A stretch of 64,000 nucleotides of DNA from Tuctoria greenei (Eukaryota; Streptophyta; Magnoliopsida; Poales; Poaceae): the NCBI GenBank assembly GCA_036927565.1, contig JAYESD010000010.1:39797298-39861297 (forward strand), in the 5' to 3' direction. Under the pieces are notes generated by a model. It saw nothing but the letters and a program-made list of their open reading frames with translations, did not search any database and was not told the origin of the DNA. This document shows, one piece after another, positions 23,324 to 32,686 of this stretch (within the stretch, counting starts at the first letter, position 1; the number at the start of each line of letters is the position of its first letter). Made by a program: the position numbers and the translations under genes.

Positions 23324-24143
23324 CATTTCAAGAAGATGGAGAACCAGGGCCGTCTGAACAGCCCAAGTCCACTAAGCAAAAGAAGGAATGGCAGAAGAAG
23401 CAAGGCGAGCCTGTCATGCCCACTTCTCCAAAGACGAAGGCTGAAAATTGAGCTTCATAAAGACAGAGGAAAATCTATCTCATTAGATTTTGGATGAGAC
23501 CACGCCAATAGGTTAATTTGGTAGTTATCTCATATTTTATTTTCTTTCATCCCCATTTGAATTTTGCTTTTCCACAACATGTTTGCTTTTTCTAAGGGAA
23601 TTGGGAATTTTGTATCCTCAATTTTGATTTGTTTCTTTGATTTTTGAAAAACTAAAATAAAAATGCTGGATTTGGGGAAGTTTTGTTTGAAAAAAAAATC
23701 GGAGCAAATTTGTGGTTGATTCACCCAACAACTCAAAATATAGTCGTTGAGGAGCCACACGCCAAAAGAGGGACTAGGGGGCCCACCTCACAGGGCGGCC
23801 AAACCCCGTAGTCGACCGACTTGAGGGGAGTGCCAATTTTGGCTCTCCCTCCTCCAACGGCTATATTCCCTTTTATTATGACCATTGGAGCGTGCTACAC
23901 TATTTATACATGTTCGGATGAGTGTGTTTCTTCACCTCCCAAACTCACTCACGTGGTCAAGAATTGTTTCGCTCTTTATTGAAACACTTCTCCAAATTTC
24001 CAAGCCAAAAAGATTTGCTTTCATCCTTATTTGCATTTAAAGTTGCTCTCAAGTTGACAAAACAATTCGTCGGGGGTTTTTGTTTGGTTTTCACTAACGT
24101 AACCCATTTCGAGTTTTTTTTTTGTTCTCAAGATTTTGCAGCC
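23324..24143 (+). promoter_or_regulatory. Spacer of element C with TATA box and splice-acceptor-like site
   Basis: About 800 bases without a credible ORF past the lysine-rich residue of the protease tail. TATTTATACA at 23901-23910 looks like a TATA box about 235 bases before the accessory ATG. The last 60 bases are pyrimidine-rich, with a T-run and ttttgcag ending three bases before the ATG. That resembles a 3' splice site. Either could let the downstream ORF be expressed from its own transcript or from a spliced one. Confidence 0.5.
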
Positions 24144-24435
24144 ATGAAGAAGGGCATAAAGAGGTTGTTTGGGAAAAGGAAGAGAGCTTCATCATACTCA
24201 AGCCATAGGAGAGACTCAAGCTCACACCTCTCCTCCGAGCCTACACCAAGTTCACGGTGGGGAGGTGCGCAAGATGACATCCCGATGAAAGAAGGTGATG
24301 CTCCACTCTGCCTTCTCAACGACGACCTCAACTTGGAGCACGAAGTTTGACGACAATCCTACAACCTCCTTCGAGATCGTGAGTTCGCTCAAACGAAGGC
24401 CTACGGTTCGGCGCTACTCTCCAAAATCGGTATGG
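24144..24435 (+). pseudogene. Accessory ORF of element C, part 1 (before A2)
   Basis: Starts MKKGIKRLFGKRKRASSYSS, a strongly basic arm that could act as a nuclear localisation signal, then a Ser/Pro-rich linker and an acidic stretch. A TGA at 24348-24350 interrupts, but the same frame continues RQSYNLLRDREFAQTKAYGS and LLSKIGM up to A2. Joining across A2 with one TATGG copy keeps the frame (GMDSEFFTVWHT), which proves the interruption. The protein resembles the plant-specific accessory proteins found in grass Athila-like elements; its biochemical role is not established. Confidence 0.75.
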
Positions 24436-24878
24436 TGATGAACCCAACGGGTACGGGGGATGCCCTATCTTTCGATGAGAGATGTTGGTGGTGAATGAAT
24501 TTGGTGGAGGTCGACATTGGCTGCCCGACTACCACAACCAGAATGGTGTGGTGCATTGGGCGACAGTTACACAGTCTCCTGATAACTACGATTTGGGTGG
24601 AGGTCGATGTTGTGCTACCCGACTACAACAACCACAAGGGTGTTGCGCCTTAGCGATAGTTATGCCCATTTTAAGCCGGTACTTGCTGCAGTTACGAGGA
24701 CCCCTCGGGTGGAGCAGCCTTCATTGCATTAATCCCTCCATTCCTCCTAGCTAGATCAATTCCCAAGCACCTGATAATTAAGTTCATGTGCACAAGCACG
24801 TGTCATTGGACCTTGATTAGCTGCAAGTGGTGAATGGTTACTGTTGTGATTGTATCAACGGTAGCGATGTCCTCATCA
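24436..24878 (-). repeat. 3' LTR of A2 (443 bp, internally deleted)
   Basis: It begins TGATGAACCC and ends GATGTCCTCATCA. Compared with the 5' LTR it lacks about 400 bases: near 24660 the sequence passes from the gcgatagtta segment directly to the TTTTAAGCCGGTACTTGC segment. The deletion removes the region with the TATATAGAGG-type element. Confidence 0.85.
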
Positions 24879-25102
24879 TCCTCCCCTTCATGCAATTGAG
24901 TCGTCCTCGACTCAAACATGTCTTCCTCGCCCACATATGGTTTCAAATCTGCAATATTAAAAGAGGAAGTAACCCCAAAATGTGCAGGCAACTCAATTTC
25001 ATATGCATTATCATTATTTTTTCAAAGCACTTTGAAGGGTCCAGTAGCTCTAGGTAGCAATTTAGATTTTCTCAAATCAGGAAATCTATCCTTTCTCAAA
25101 TG
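24803..25102 (-). pseudogene. Pol tail of A2, crossing into the 3' LTR
   Basis: Encodes NDNAYEIELPAHFGVTSSFN-type integrase C-terminus and ADLKPYVGEEDMFESRTTQL, then DEDIATVDT, whose first codons are the LTR terminus itself. The frame in this copy then shifts and stops at VQ. In A1 and A3 the homologous LTR frame goes on through TRARARQLN and VNSFL to a shared APPEGSS end. The product would be the extreme C-terminus of integrase, thought in CRM-type elements to help target insertion. Confidence 0.75.
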
Positions 25103-25105
25103 CAC

Positions 25106-25999
25106 TCAAACCAAATCACCAGGTTCAAAAGTAACATGCTTTCTACCCTTGCTACCGGCTTGTCGACACTTAGCATTCATGCCCTCAATGTTTGCTTTAC
25201 TTTGCTCATGCATTTTAAGAATTAATTCAGCACGGCGAGAAGCATCAAAATTCAATTTCTCTGAAGGTGGAAAAGCCAAAAGATCAATGGGAGGACGAGG
25301 GATAAAACCATATACAATCTGAAAAGGGCACAATTTAGTAGTAGAATGGAGCGAAAGATTGTAAGCAAATTCAATATGAGACAAACATTCTTCCCATAAT
25401 TTGATGTTATGTTTCAAAACAGCCCTAAGCATGGTAGATAAACTACGGTTCACTACTTCGGTCTGTCCATCAGTTTGAGGGCGACAAGTGGTAGAAAAGA
25501 GCAATTTTGTCCCCAACTTAGCCCCTAAGGTTTTCGAAAAATGACTAAGAAATTTGGCATCTCTATCTGAAACAATAGTGTTTGGGAACCTATGCAAATG
25601 AACTTCTCGAAAGAACAAATTAGCAATATGGGTGGCATCATCAATTTTGTGGCATGGTATGAAATGTGCCATTTTAGAAAATCTGTCCACAACAACAAAA
25701 ATACTACCCCTCCCCTTCTCTGTTCTAGGCAATCCTAAAACAAAATCCATAGAAACATCCTATAGAGCACTAGGAACAGGGAGAGGCATGTATAAACCAT
25801 GTGGATTAAGACGGGACTTAACTTTTTGACAGGTGGTGAAATGAGCAACAAACCGCTCCACATCTCTTCTCATCTTTGGCCAAAAGAAATGGCTTGCTAG
25901 GATGTCTTCCGTCTTCTTGACACCAAAAAGTCCCATCAACCCTCCACCATGTGCTTCCTGCAATAGTAAGATACGCACACAACCAGCTGGAATGCACAA
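25106..25999 (-). pseudogene. Integrase of A2 (core intact, one stop)
   Basis: DDE integrase, last enzyme of the gypsy polyprotein. The zinc-finger end FTTCQKVKSRLNPHGLYMPL is followed by a stop near 25757-25759 that a CAG-to-TAG change explains. The uninterrupted core then has all three catalytic residues: Asp in MDFVLGLPRTEKGRG, Asp in TIVSDRDAKFLSHF and Glu in QTDGQTEVVNRSLS. The post-core part (YGFIPRPPIDLLAFP, RRAELILKMHEQSKANIEGM, KHVTFEPGDLV) leads to a second stop at 25106-25108, in the codon for Trp of the usual GDLVW. It is the best-kept integrase of the three family A copies. Confidence 0.85.
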
Positions 26000-26179
26000 T
26001 TTGTTAGCTCAAAAAAAACCATTAGTGAGAATGTGAGACCTTTTTGTGTCGTGCTCTTTGATCCTACAGAGAACAAACTTGTTCCATGTTTTTCCTTCTT
26101 TACATTGCAGCAGCACATCTTTGAAGTCAGCATCAAAAGCATATTATTCTTTAATTGTTTCCAAGCAAAAATCTTAAAA
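26000..26179 (-). pseudogene. Connection between RNase H and integrase of A2
   Basis: The minus strand keeps degraded linker and first zinc-finger half (a segment reading HNIKGTTQKGLTFSLMVFF-like in one frame). Stops and shifts prevent a confident reading. Confidence 0.4.
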
Positions 26180-27646
26180 TCAAGTTGGGACAATATATTG
26201 TAACAGCGAGAAGGCATCCGCAATGACATTATCTTTTCCATTCTTGTGTTTGATGACATAAGGAAAGGACTCAATAAATGCTACCCACTTGGCATGCCTA
26301 TGGTTCAGATTAATTTGGCTCTTAATGTGCTTCAAAGATTCATGATCAGAATGTATAACAAATTCTTTAGGCCATAAATAATGTTTCCATGTTTCCAAAG
26401 TTCGTACTAGTGCATATGATTCTTTATCGTAAGTGGAATAGTTCAAACTAGGATCATTCAGTTTCTTACTAAAATAAGCAATATGTTTCCTCTCTTGCAA
26501 GAAGACACCTCCCAATCCAATACCACTAGCATCACATTCCAATTCAAAAGTCTTACTGAAATCTGGTAATTGGAGAAGGGGTGTGTGAGTTAACCTATTC
26601 TTCAAAGTTTCAAATGCAACCTCTTGCGCCTAGCCCCATCTGAATGGAGCACCCTTCTTTGTAATTTCATGTAGTGGGTCTGCTATTGTGTTGAAGTCCT
26701 TCACAAAACGACGATAGAATCCAACAAGTCCGAGAAACCTTCGTACTTGTGTGATCGTGGTAGGAGTCGGCCAGCTGTGTATCACCTCCACCTTGGCTTG
26801 ATTGACTTCAATTCCCTATGGTGCCACAACATATCCAAGAAAAGAGACTGTATCTGTGCAAAAGGTGCACCTGTCAATGTTACCAAATAAGCGTGCATCA
26901 CGTAAATCATTGAAAACAGCATGGAGATGATCAAGAAGCTCTTCTAAAGATGTGTTGTAGATCAAGATGTCATCAAAATATACTACCACAAATCTTGCAA
27001 TGAAAGCACGTAAAACCTCATTCGTTAATATCATGAAAGTGTTAGGTGCATTATTGAGACCAAAAGGCATGACTAACCACTCATACAAACCGAACTTGGT
27101 TTTAAACGTTGTTTTCCATTCAGCACCTAGCTTCATGCGAATTTGGTGGTATCCACTACGCAAGTCAATTTTAGAGAAAATCATCGAGCCACTAAGTTCA
27201 TCAAGCATATCATCTAACCAAGGAATACGATGACGATATCTAATGGTAATGTTATTAATTGATTGACAATCTACACACATGCGCCATGATCCATCTTTCT
27301 TCGGGACCAAAAGAACAGGAATAGAGCAAGGACTAAGGGACTCACACACATAACCTTTGTCTAGTAATTCTTGTACTTGTCGCTGAATCTCCATAGTCTC
27401 CTCTAGGTTGGTCTTGTATGGTACTCGATTTGGCAAAGAAGCCTCAGGGATGAGGTCAATCTGATGCCCAATCCCTCTCAATAGTGGCAGCCCGGCTGGT
27501 ACATCTTGTGGAAACACATCAACATATTCCTGCAAAAGGTTAGTGACAGCAGGGGGCAAAGCACATGGTATGTTGTGAAGTGAGAACAAAGCTTCTTTGC
27601 AAGCAAACACATAGCATATTGCAGCATTATTTTTTAATTCAAACAA
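26180..27646 (-). pseudogene. Reverse transcriptase and RNase H of A2
   Basis: Replicates the element RNA into DNA. The RT part (27646-26816) is open: LLDKGYVCESLSPCSIPVLL, WRMCVDCQSINNITIRYRHR, GSMIFSKIDLRSGYHQIRMK, MPFGLNNAPNTFMILTN, and catalytic VYFDDILIYN. A TAG at 26816-26818 follows VSFLGYVVAP. The thumb then continues in frame (RRFLGLVGFYRRFVKDFN-like) and a second TAG precedes RNase H, which is open from 26605: FELECDASGIGLGGVFLQER, DKESYALVRTLETWKHYLWP, FVIHSDHESLKHI and KHKNGKDNVIADAFS. Catalytic Asp and Glu positions are visible. Both stops fit C-to-T changes. Confidence 0.87.
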
Positions 27647-28410
27647 CTCATGTTTGGAAGAAGAAAATAAGCACTCTTCAATTTTATTTTATTCTTCTTC
27701 ACATGAGCAGATTTGGAATTGTCAGTCCTTAGTTGTACCGATTCCTTCGCAACATTTGAATTTTCAATTTGAGTAGATTTCTTATTTTTCTCTTTACAAG
27801 CTCTAGCAATATCATCCTTCAAAATAGCATTGGGAGACATAGGGTGCAAAACAAGCTTCTTCTTACTATGCATGAAAGAGTATTGATTTGATTTACCATG
27901 ATGTAATGTATCTTTATCAAATTACCAAGGTCGACCAAATAGCATAGATCAAGCTTGCATAGGTACCACATCACAATCAATGTAATCATGGTAAGAACCA
28001 ATTGTAAATTCGACATGAACGAAACGTTTTACCTTGAGCTTACCACTGTCATTGAACCATTGGATGTAGTAGGGATGTGGATGTGAAAGTGTTGTCATCT
28101 CGAGATTCTCTATCATGGCAGCACTTGCTAAATTGTTGCAGCTTCCGCCATCAATAATAATGTGACACGATCATTTCAAAACTACACACTTAGTTGGAAT
28201 AGATTGTGTCGCTGGTTCTGTTCAACTTTGATCATTTGGACACTCAAGACACGCCTCACAACAAGACTCATAGTGGTCAGCATGATAAGCCCCAATATGC
28301 TCTTCATCATCATTCTTCTTTCTTGCATCTTGTGCAGCAAGCATGGCATATGTTTCATCATCTAAATCACTAGCGGATGAGTACTCACCATTTTCTTGTA
28401 CAATCAGCAC
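27634..28410 (-). pseudogene. Protease region of A2
   Basis: The aspartic protease active site IIIDGGSCNNLASAAMIENL is encoded at about 28165-28115 and is followed by the usual strand pattern (VKRFVHVEFTIGSYHDYIDC, then SMLFGRPW near 27935). A Lys/Asn-rich linker leads towards RT. Upstream of the active site an acidic linker (EYSSASDLDDETYAML, DDEEHIGAYHADHYESCCEA) connects to the zinc knuckle. Several stops interrupt it. The D-G-G form of the catalytic triad is common in this clade. Confidence 0.75.
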
Positions 28411-29418
28411 ATGCTTGCTTGGGCAGTCCCTTCGTAGGTGCCCAAAACCCTTGCACTAGAGGCATTGAATGTTTTTTGTTCTCCCGGTGGAAGCGATGAA
28501 AGAAGAAGTGTTGGTTGCAGCTTGAGTGGATCCTTTTGTTGTCTCGATAGCATGCGAAGGTGCTGATTTTGATGTAGTCCTGAGCAACCGATTGGAAGCA
28601 TCGTCCGGAGTATCATGCTTAGGACCAGCAGCACTTGAGCGGGACTGCAATGAGGTAGATCAACCTGCAGAAATGTTAGTTCTTGTGCATTGTTCCTGCA
28701 CTTCTCTTTCAGCCTAACGAGCAAGATGGAATAATCGAGAGATGTTAGTGTATTCCTTATAAGCCAATATGTCCTGAATTTCTCTTGTTAAACCACTCAT
28801 AAACCTATGCATTGCAACATATTTATTTTCAACTAGGCCACATTGCATCATGCCTATTTGGAGTTCCTGATAGTATTCCTCAACAGATTTGTTGCCTTTC
28901 CTAAGTTGTTGTAATTTATGCAACAGGTCACGAGCATGATAGGATTGAACAAAACGACGATGCATGATTCATTTCAAGGCATTCCAAGTTTATGGTATGG
29001 TAGCTGGATTTTTAGTTTGATACTCATGCCACCAAACAGAAGCAAAGTCAGTGAATTCACTAGTGGCAGCTCTAACTTTTTTATCATTAGGGAAATCATA
29101 GCATGCAAATTTTCGATCTATTGATAATTCCCAAGACAGATATGCATTCGGATCATATTTCCCATCAAAGGGTGGTATGGAGAATTTAATGCTGCATCGG
29201 GAATCATCATTGTCACGTACCTCATGTTGTAGGGCTCGACCACCCGTACCACAATGGTCGCGACGTGGCGGCCGTCGATACCTGAAAGGTCCATCATCAA
29301 ACTCGGTATCCGCTGAGTTGCATGAAGGAACAGCTAGTACCATTTTAGTCAAAACAAGTTGAAAAAACATTCCATGATGGTATTGTGCTAGTCCTAGTCT
29401 AAACTGTGATAGAGACAC
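28411..29418 (-). pseudogene. gag of A2 with CCHC knuckle
   Basis: Capsid and nucleocapsid. N-terminal part: FRYRRPPRRDHCGTGGRALQ, IKFSIPPFDGKYDPNAYLSW, KFACYDFPNDKKVRAATSEF and ASVWWHEYQ. After a stop come MHRRFVQSYHARDLLHKLQQ, VEEYYQELQIGMMQCGLVEN and the RFMSGLTREIQDILAYKEYT capsid end. A Ser/Thr-rich stretch leads to the zinc knuckle CKGFGHLRRDCPSKHVLI at about 28460-28405; the first Cys pair is interrupted by a stop (CL*CKGFGH), leaving all metal ligands visible. At least four stops make it non-functional. Confidence 0.83.
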
Positions 29419-29890
29419 GAATCGTTACTCCATGTGATGTTAAATTTACTGTAGTAGAAAAGTTCAGACACCACGAACGTTGTGTTTTAACGAAACGTTC
29501 AGAACAGCAAGTCGAACTCCAAAACATGAAAAAATGGTTACACAAACTGTTTTTTTTCTACTGAGAAACTTTTTTCTAGCAATTATAATTAGTGCGACTT
29601 TTCTTGCTGATCTGTGCGGCTTTTCTTTTGCACTTGCCTTTTTCTCAACTTTGAATAGATAATGAAAATGGACTGAGAACAAAGTGGCACAAACTCGAAA
29701 CTCTAGCGGTGAAAAACTTAGGACCAGCAACTCGATACACAAAGGCAACCGTGAATTCAACAAGTTGAAAGCTAAGTAGCCAAGCAAAAGGCTCAAAGTG
29801 TTTTTAGGATTTTTTTAGAGCAAACTTTTGTAGGCAAAAGTGGACTTTAGGTAAATGAAGAACAAGGAGAAGGAAATCTCTCACCAAGCA
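29419..29890 (-). other. 5' leader of A2
   Basis: Between PBS and gag. The stretch beside the PBS (agtggaca-ttaggtaaatgaagaacaag type sequence) matches the leader of A1 at 4655-4720. No coding frame recognised; a T-run lies near 29552. Confidence 0.6.
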
Positions 29891-29908
29891 ACCTAAAATC
29901 TAATACCA
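29891..29908 (-). promoter_or_regulatory. tRNA-Met primer-binding site of A2
   Basis: The minus strand reads TGGTATTAGATTTTAGGT two bases after the LTR end, with one C-to-T change from the A1 site TGGTATCAGATTTTAGGT. Confidence 0.85.
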
Positions 29909-29910
29909 CT

Positions 29911-30755
29911 TGATGAATCCAACGGGTACGGGGGATGCCCTATCTTTCGATGAGAGATGTTGGTGGTGAACGAATTTGGTGGAGGTCGATGTTGGCTGTC
30001 TGACTACCACAACCAGAATGGTGTGGCGCCTTGAGTGATAGTTACACCGTCTCCTAATAACTACGATTTGGGTGTAGGTCGACAATGTGCTACCCGACTA
30101 CAACAACCACAAGGGTGTTGCACATAAGCTACAGTTACACTGGCTCCTATTGTTGTTGTTCCTGTCTTGCCAAGAACAACCTTGAACCTGCAAGCAATCG
30201 AAGAACAAGCAAGAACAAGATAACAAGCAAACACTCACGGGTGTGATAAGTTAGGGTTCTGATTCAAGTAATCGGAATGTCTCATTGACACTTGCGTTAC
30301 AAGGAAGTAGCAGTGGCTAAACTTACAGAAAACAAAACCCAAGTTCTTCCTATGGCTGCTAGTTGCTTATATAGAGGAGGAAGACTAGAACTCAGGATGG
30401 AGTCACGAGTCTTGTTTGGACTTTTTTGTGCAGCTCAAGCGTCATCTGCCTTTGATTCTTCATCCAATGGAAAGTAGATGAAGAGATCTTTCCAGCAAGT
30501 ACTTATTTGTGTTAAACTACCTTGGGAGTTGAATGTTATGCCCCTTTTAAGATGGTACTTGTTGCAGTTACGAGGACCCCTTGTGTGGAGCAGCCTTCAT
30601 TGCATTAATCTCTTCATTCCTCCTAGCTGGATCAATTCCCAAGCACCTGATAATTAAGTTCACGTGCACGAGCGCGTGTCATTGGACCTTGATTAGGTGC
30701 AAGTGGGGAATGAGCTGCTGTTGTGGTTGTATCAATGGTAGCGATGTCCTCATCA
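29911..30755 (-). repeat. 5' LTR of A2 (845 bp)
   Basis: Plus-strand ends are TGATGAATCC and GATGTCCTCATCA, followed at once by the duplication TATGG. It matches the LTRs of A1 and A3 along its length, including the pol tail segment at 30650-30755 in which the reading frame is partly preserved. Confidence 0.88.
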
Positions 30756-32037
30756 TATGGATTCTGAATTCTTTACCGTTTGGCATACATAGAATTGGAT
30801 AACTTCGCCCAAATAGATGAGAAAGGTTCATGACTTCTCACTATTTAATTCCTATGCACACTAAACTTAGGATGTGAAGGTATTACTTTTAGTTTTTTTT
30901 AGAAAAGAATACTTTATCCTATGGAAAGAATTAAGTAAAATCCTAGTCTTCCATACACGTTGTTTAATAGATTTAGAAACTTTGCCTAAATTTAATAAAC
31001 AAGGTTTTTATCAAGAATTAACTAATGATATAACATGTAGGGATCCTAGGAATAGCCACTCGCAAAATCCCACTTTACGCTTCATGCATAAATGAGTGAC
31101 TATGTCTATTTTCCATAGAGGAAATATTAGGAGTCTGTGTGAAGATGAACTTAGGATCCATTTTGCCATGGTTAGAAAAATTAAAATTGCTCCTATCTAG
31201 GCTATGATGTCAAAATGGTTAGAAAACACTAAAATGACGGGTCCAATTGAATATACTTCATTAATTACCTGTATTTCTATGAAAGTAGGGGCTCTAGAAA
31301 ATGCTTCAATAGAATATATTTCAACAAGCCATTACTTGATAGATGAGGACCATCTAGTGTAAGGACACACTCATAAACATGATCTAGATGGACATTGGTG
31401 TTTTCTATCCCGGCTATGTAAATGAGATTCGATTACTAACACGGATTTTCATTTTTACATATGTCGTCAAGTAACCATTGCTCTTCAATCTATCGAATAG
31501 GTCCATAGAAGTAATGTTTCTCGCAGGGTCATAAGAAGTCGTTCAAGAAGAGAAGCTATGTAGATGCCTCCACAATCTACCCCCGTCTATGAATACCAAG
31601 AGGAAGTGGATTTGATGGGTGACGCACCCGGCTGGACGCAACGTCAAACGTGTGAGGCCGAAGGATCGTCGTGGCAAGAGTGGACCACCACCGGAGGTAG
31701 ATGGGACCCTTACAGTTCCAACTCAGGCTCTAGTAGCTTGCCCCCTCCACCGATGAGTACACATCGTTCCTTCTCGGCCCGAGGTTCTCGTGACCGTAGC
31801 CAAGGAATGGTGGAACTCACTCAATGGATGGAAGACCTTGACGTAAGGACAGGCGACGTCGTTAACACCCTTCAAGACATCCAAGGTACCCACAACTGGC
31901 AGCAACAAATCGACGCACAGTTTAACAACGTCAACACCACACTTCAACAACCACAGGCATTTCCATCATCAAGGGTTCAACCCTTATCGTGGAAATTGAT
32001 GAGAACAACCTTGGGGGAGGACCCCCATTTGAGTAAC
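30756..32037 (+). pseudogene. Accessory ORF of element C, part 2 (after A2)
   Basis: Continues DSEFFTVWHT, then decays. From 30874 a single frame carries EYFILWKELSKILVFHTRCL, IDLETLPKF, NPTLRFMHK, EDELRIHFAMVRKIKIAPI, ENTKMTGPIEYTSLITCISM and, after 31564, MPPQSTPVYEYQEEVDLMGD followed by a Ser/Pro-rich region, a Gln-rich coiled-coil-like segment (IQGTHNWQQQIDAQFNNVNT), and a Pro/Tyr/Gly end. Six or more in-frame stops sit at codons that fit Trp, Gln or Arg changed by C-to-T. The helical core plus Gln-rich tail is the layout of the 'putative plant transposon protein' class. Function unknown. Confidence 0.75.
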
Positions 32038-32686
32038 TTGTATCACACCTAATTTGCATTCCATTATTTTATTTCTTTCTTTCCATATCATTTGTATCCA
32101 AAAAATAATGTAGTATAGGTTAGGTTAATAAAATAAAAGATGTGCGGTAAGAATATTTTTACTTTACATAAGTTGAAATGATGAATAGTTGCTTTGTTTT
32201 ATTTTTCCTTAGTCCCTTGTATACAACCTAGTATTCTCCAAGTATTGCGTTTATTGGCTTAGAATATTATTGCCTTAAAACATGGAATTTTTGGGTAGCA
32301 AAATCTTTGTACGATTCTAGGCTGTTGTGGGATATGATATAGTGATAAGAGCTACTAAAGTCCTAGTTAAAAAGTGAAACTTGATTTGTTGAAGAAATTC
32401 CAAAATGGAAGTTCCTCATTTGATAGAAATTCTGCCAAGCCATAAGACGATTCAAATTTGATAAACCCCATCTATTTGCCTTCATATTGAGCCTAGTCAA
32501 ACTAGTATAGACCTATGTGAGAACCCTTTCATGCTTTTAAGATCAAGATTTCATGGGCACATGCTAAACTTTTACACTAGAAGTTAGCGAAATTCCATCA
32601 TACCGTTCCACCATTAAAAAATACTTTGTGTTTTTCATGCATAATACTCTCTTTAAAATAGTTGAAAAAAAGAAGTAGAAGACATG
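32038..32686 (+). other. 3' UTR of element C, before F
   Basis: AT-rich, no ORF with recognisable content. It resumes after solo LTR F at 33913 with one ACATG copy left out. Confidence 0.6.

Larger units (their letters stand above)
24436..30755 (-). mobile_element. Element A2: CRM-like Ty3/gypsy, complete ends, duplication TATGG
   Basis: TATGG flanks it at 24431-24435 and 30756-30760. LTR ends are TGATGA and TCATCA. Minus-strand order: 5' LTR, tRNA-Met PBS, gag, protease, reverse transcriptase, RNase H, integrase, and a pol tail running into the 3' LTR. LTRs beginning TGATGAGGAC and coding sequence that enters the 3' LTR are, from memory, traits of the CRM (centromeric retrotransposon) clade of chromoviruses; this naming needs a tree. 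It interrupts the accessory ORF of C. The 3' LTR is shortened to 443 bp against 845 bp for the 5' LTR. Confidence 0.88.

Noticed and set aside
32010..32026. Purine-rich TTGGGGGAGGA as the polypurine tract of C
   Set aside because: It reads as the Gly/Pro-rich end of the accessory ORF in a neighbouring frame; a better tract and LTR start lie at about 34554-34566.
31564..32052. 162-codon plus-strand ORF as a possible small host gene
   Set aside because: It is in frame with the decayed accessory ORF of C upstream and has the composition and position of that protein's tail.
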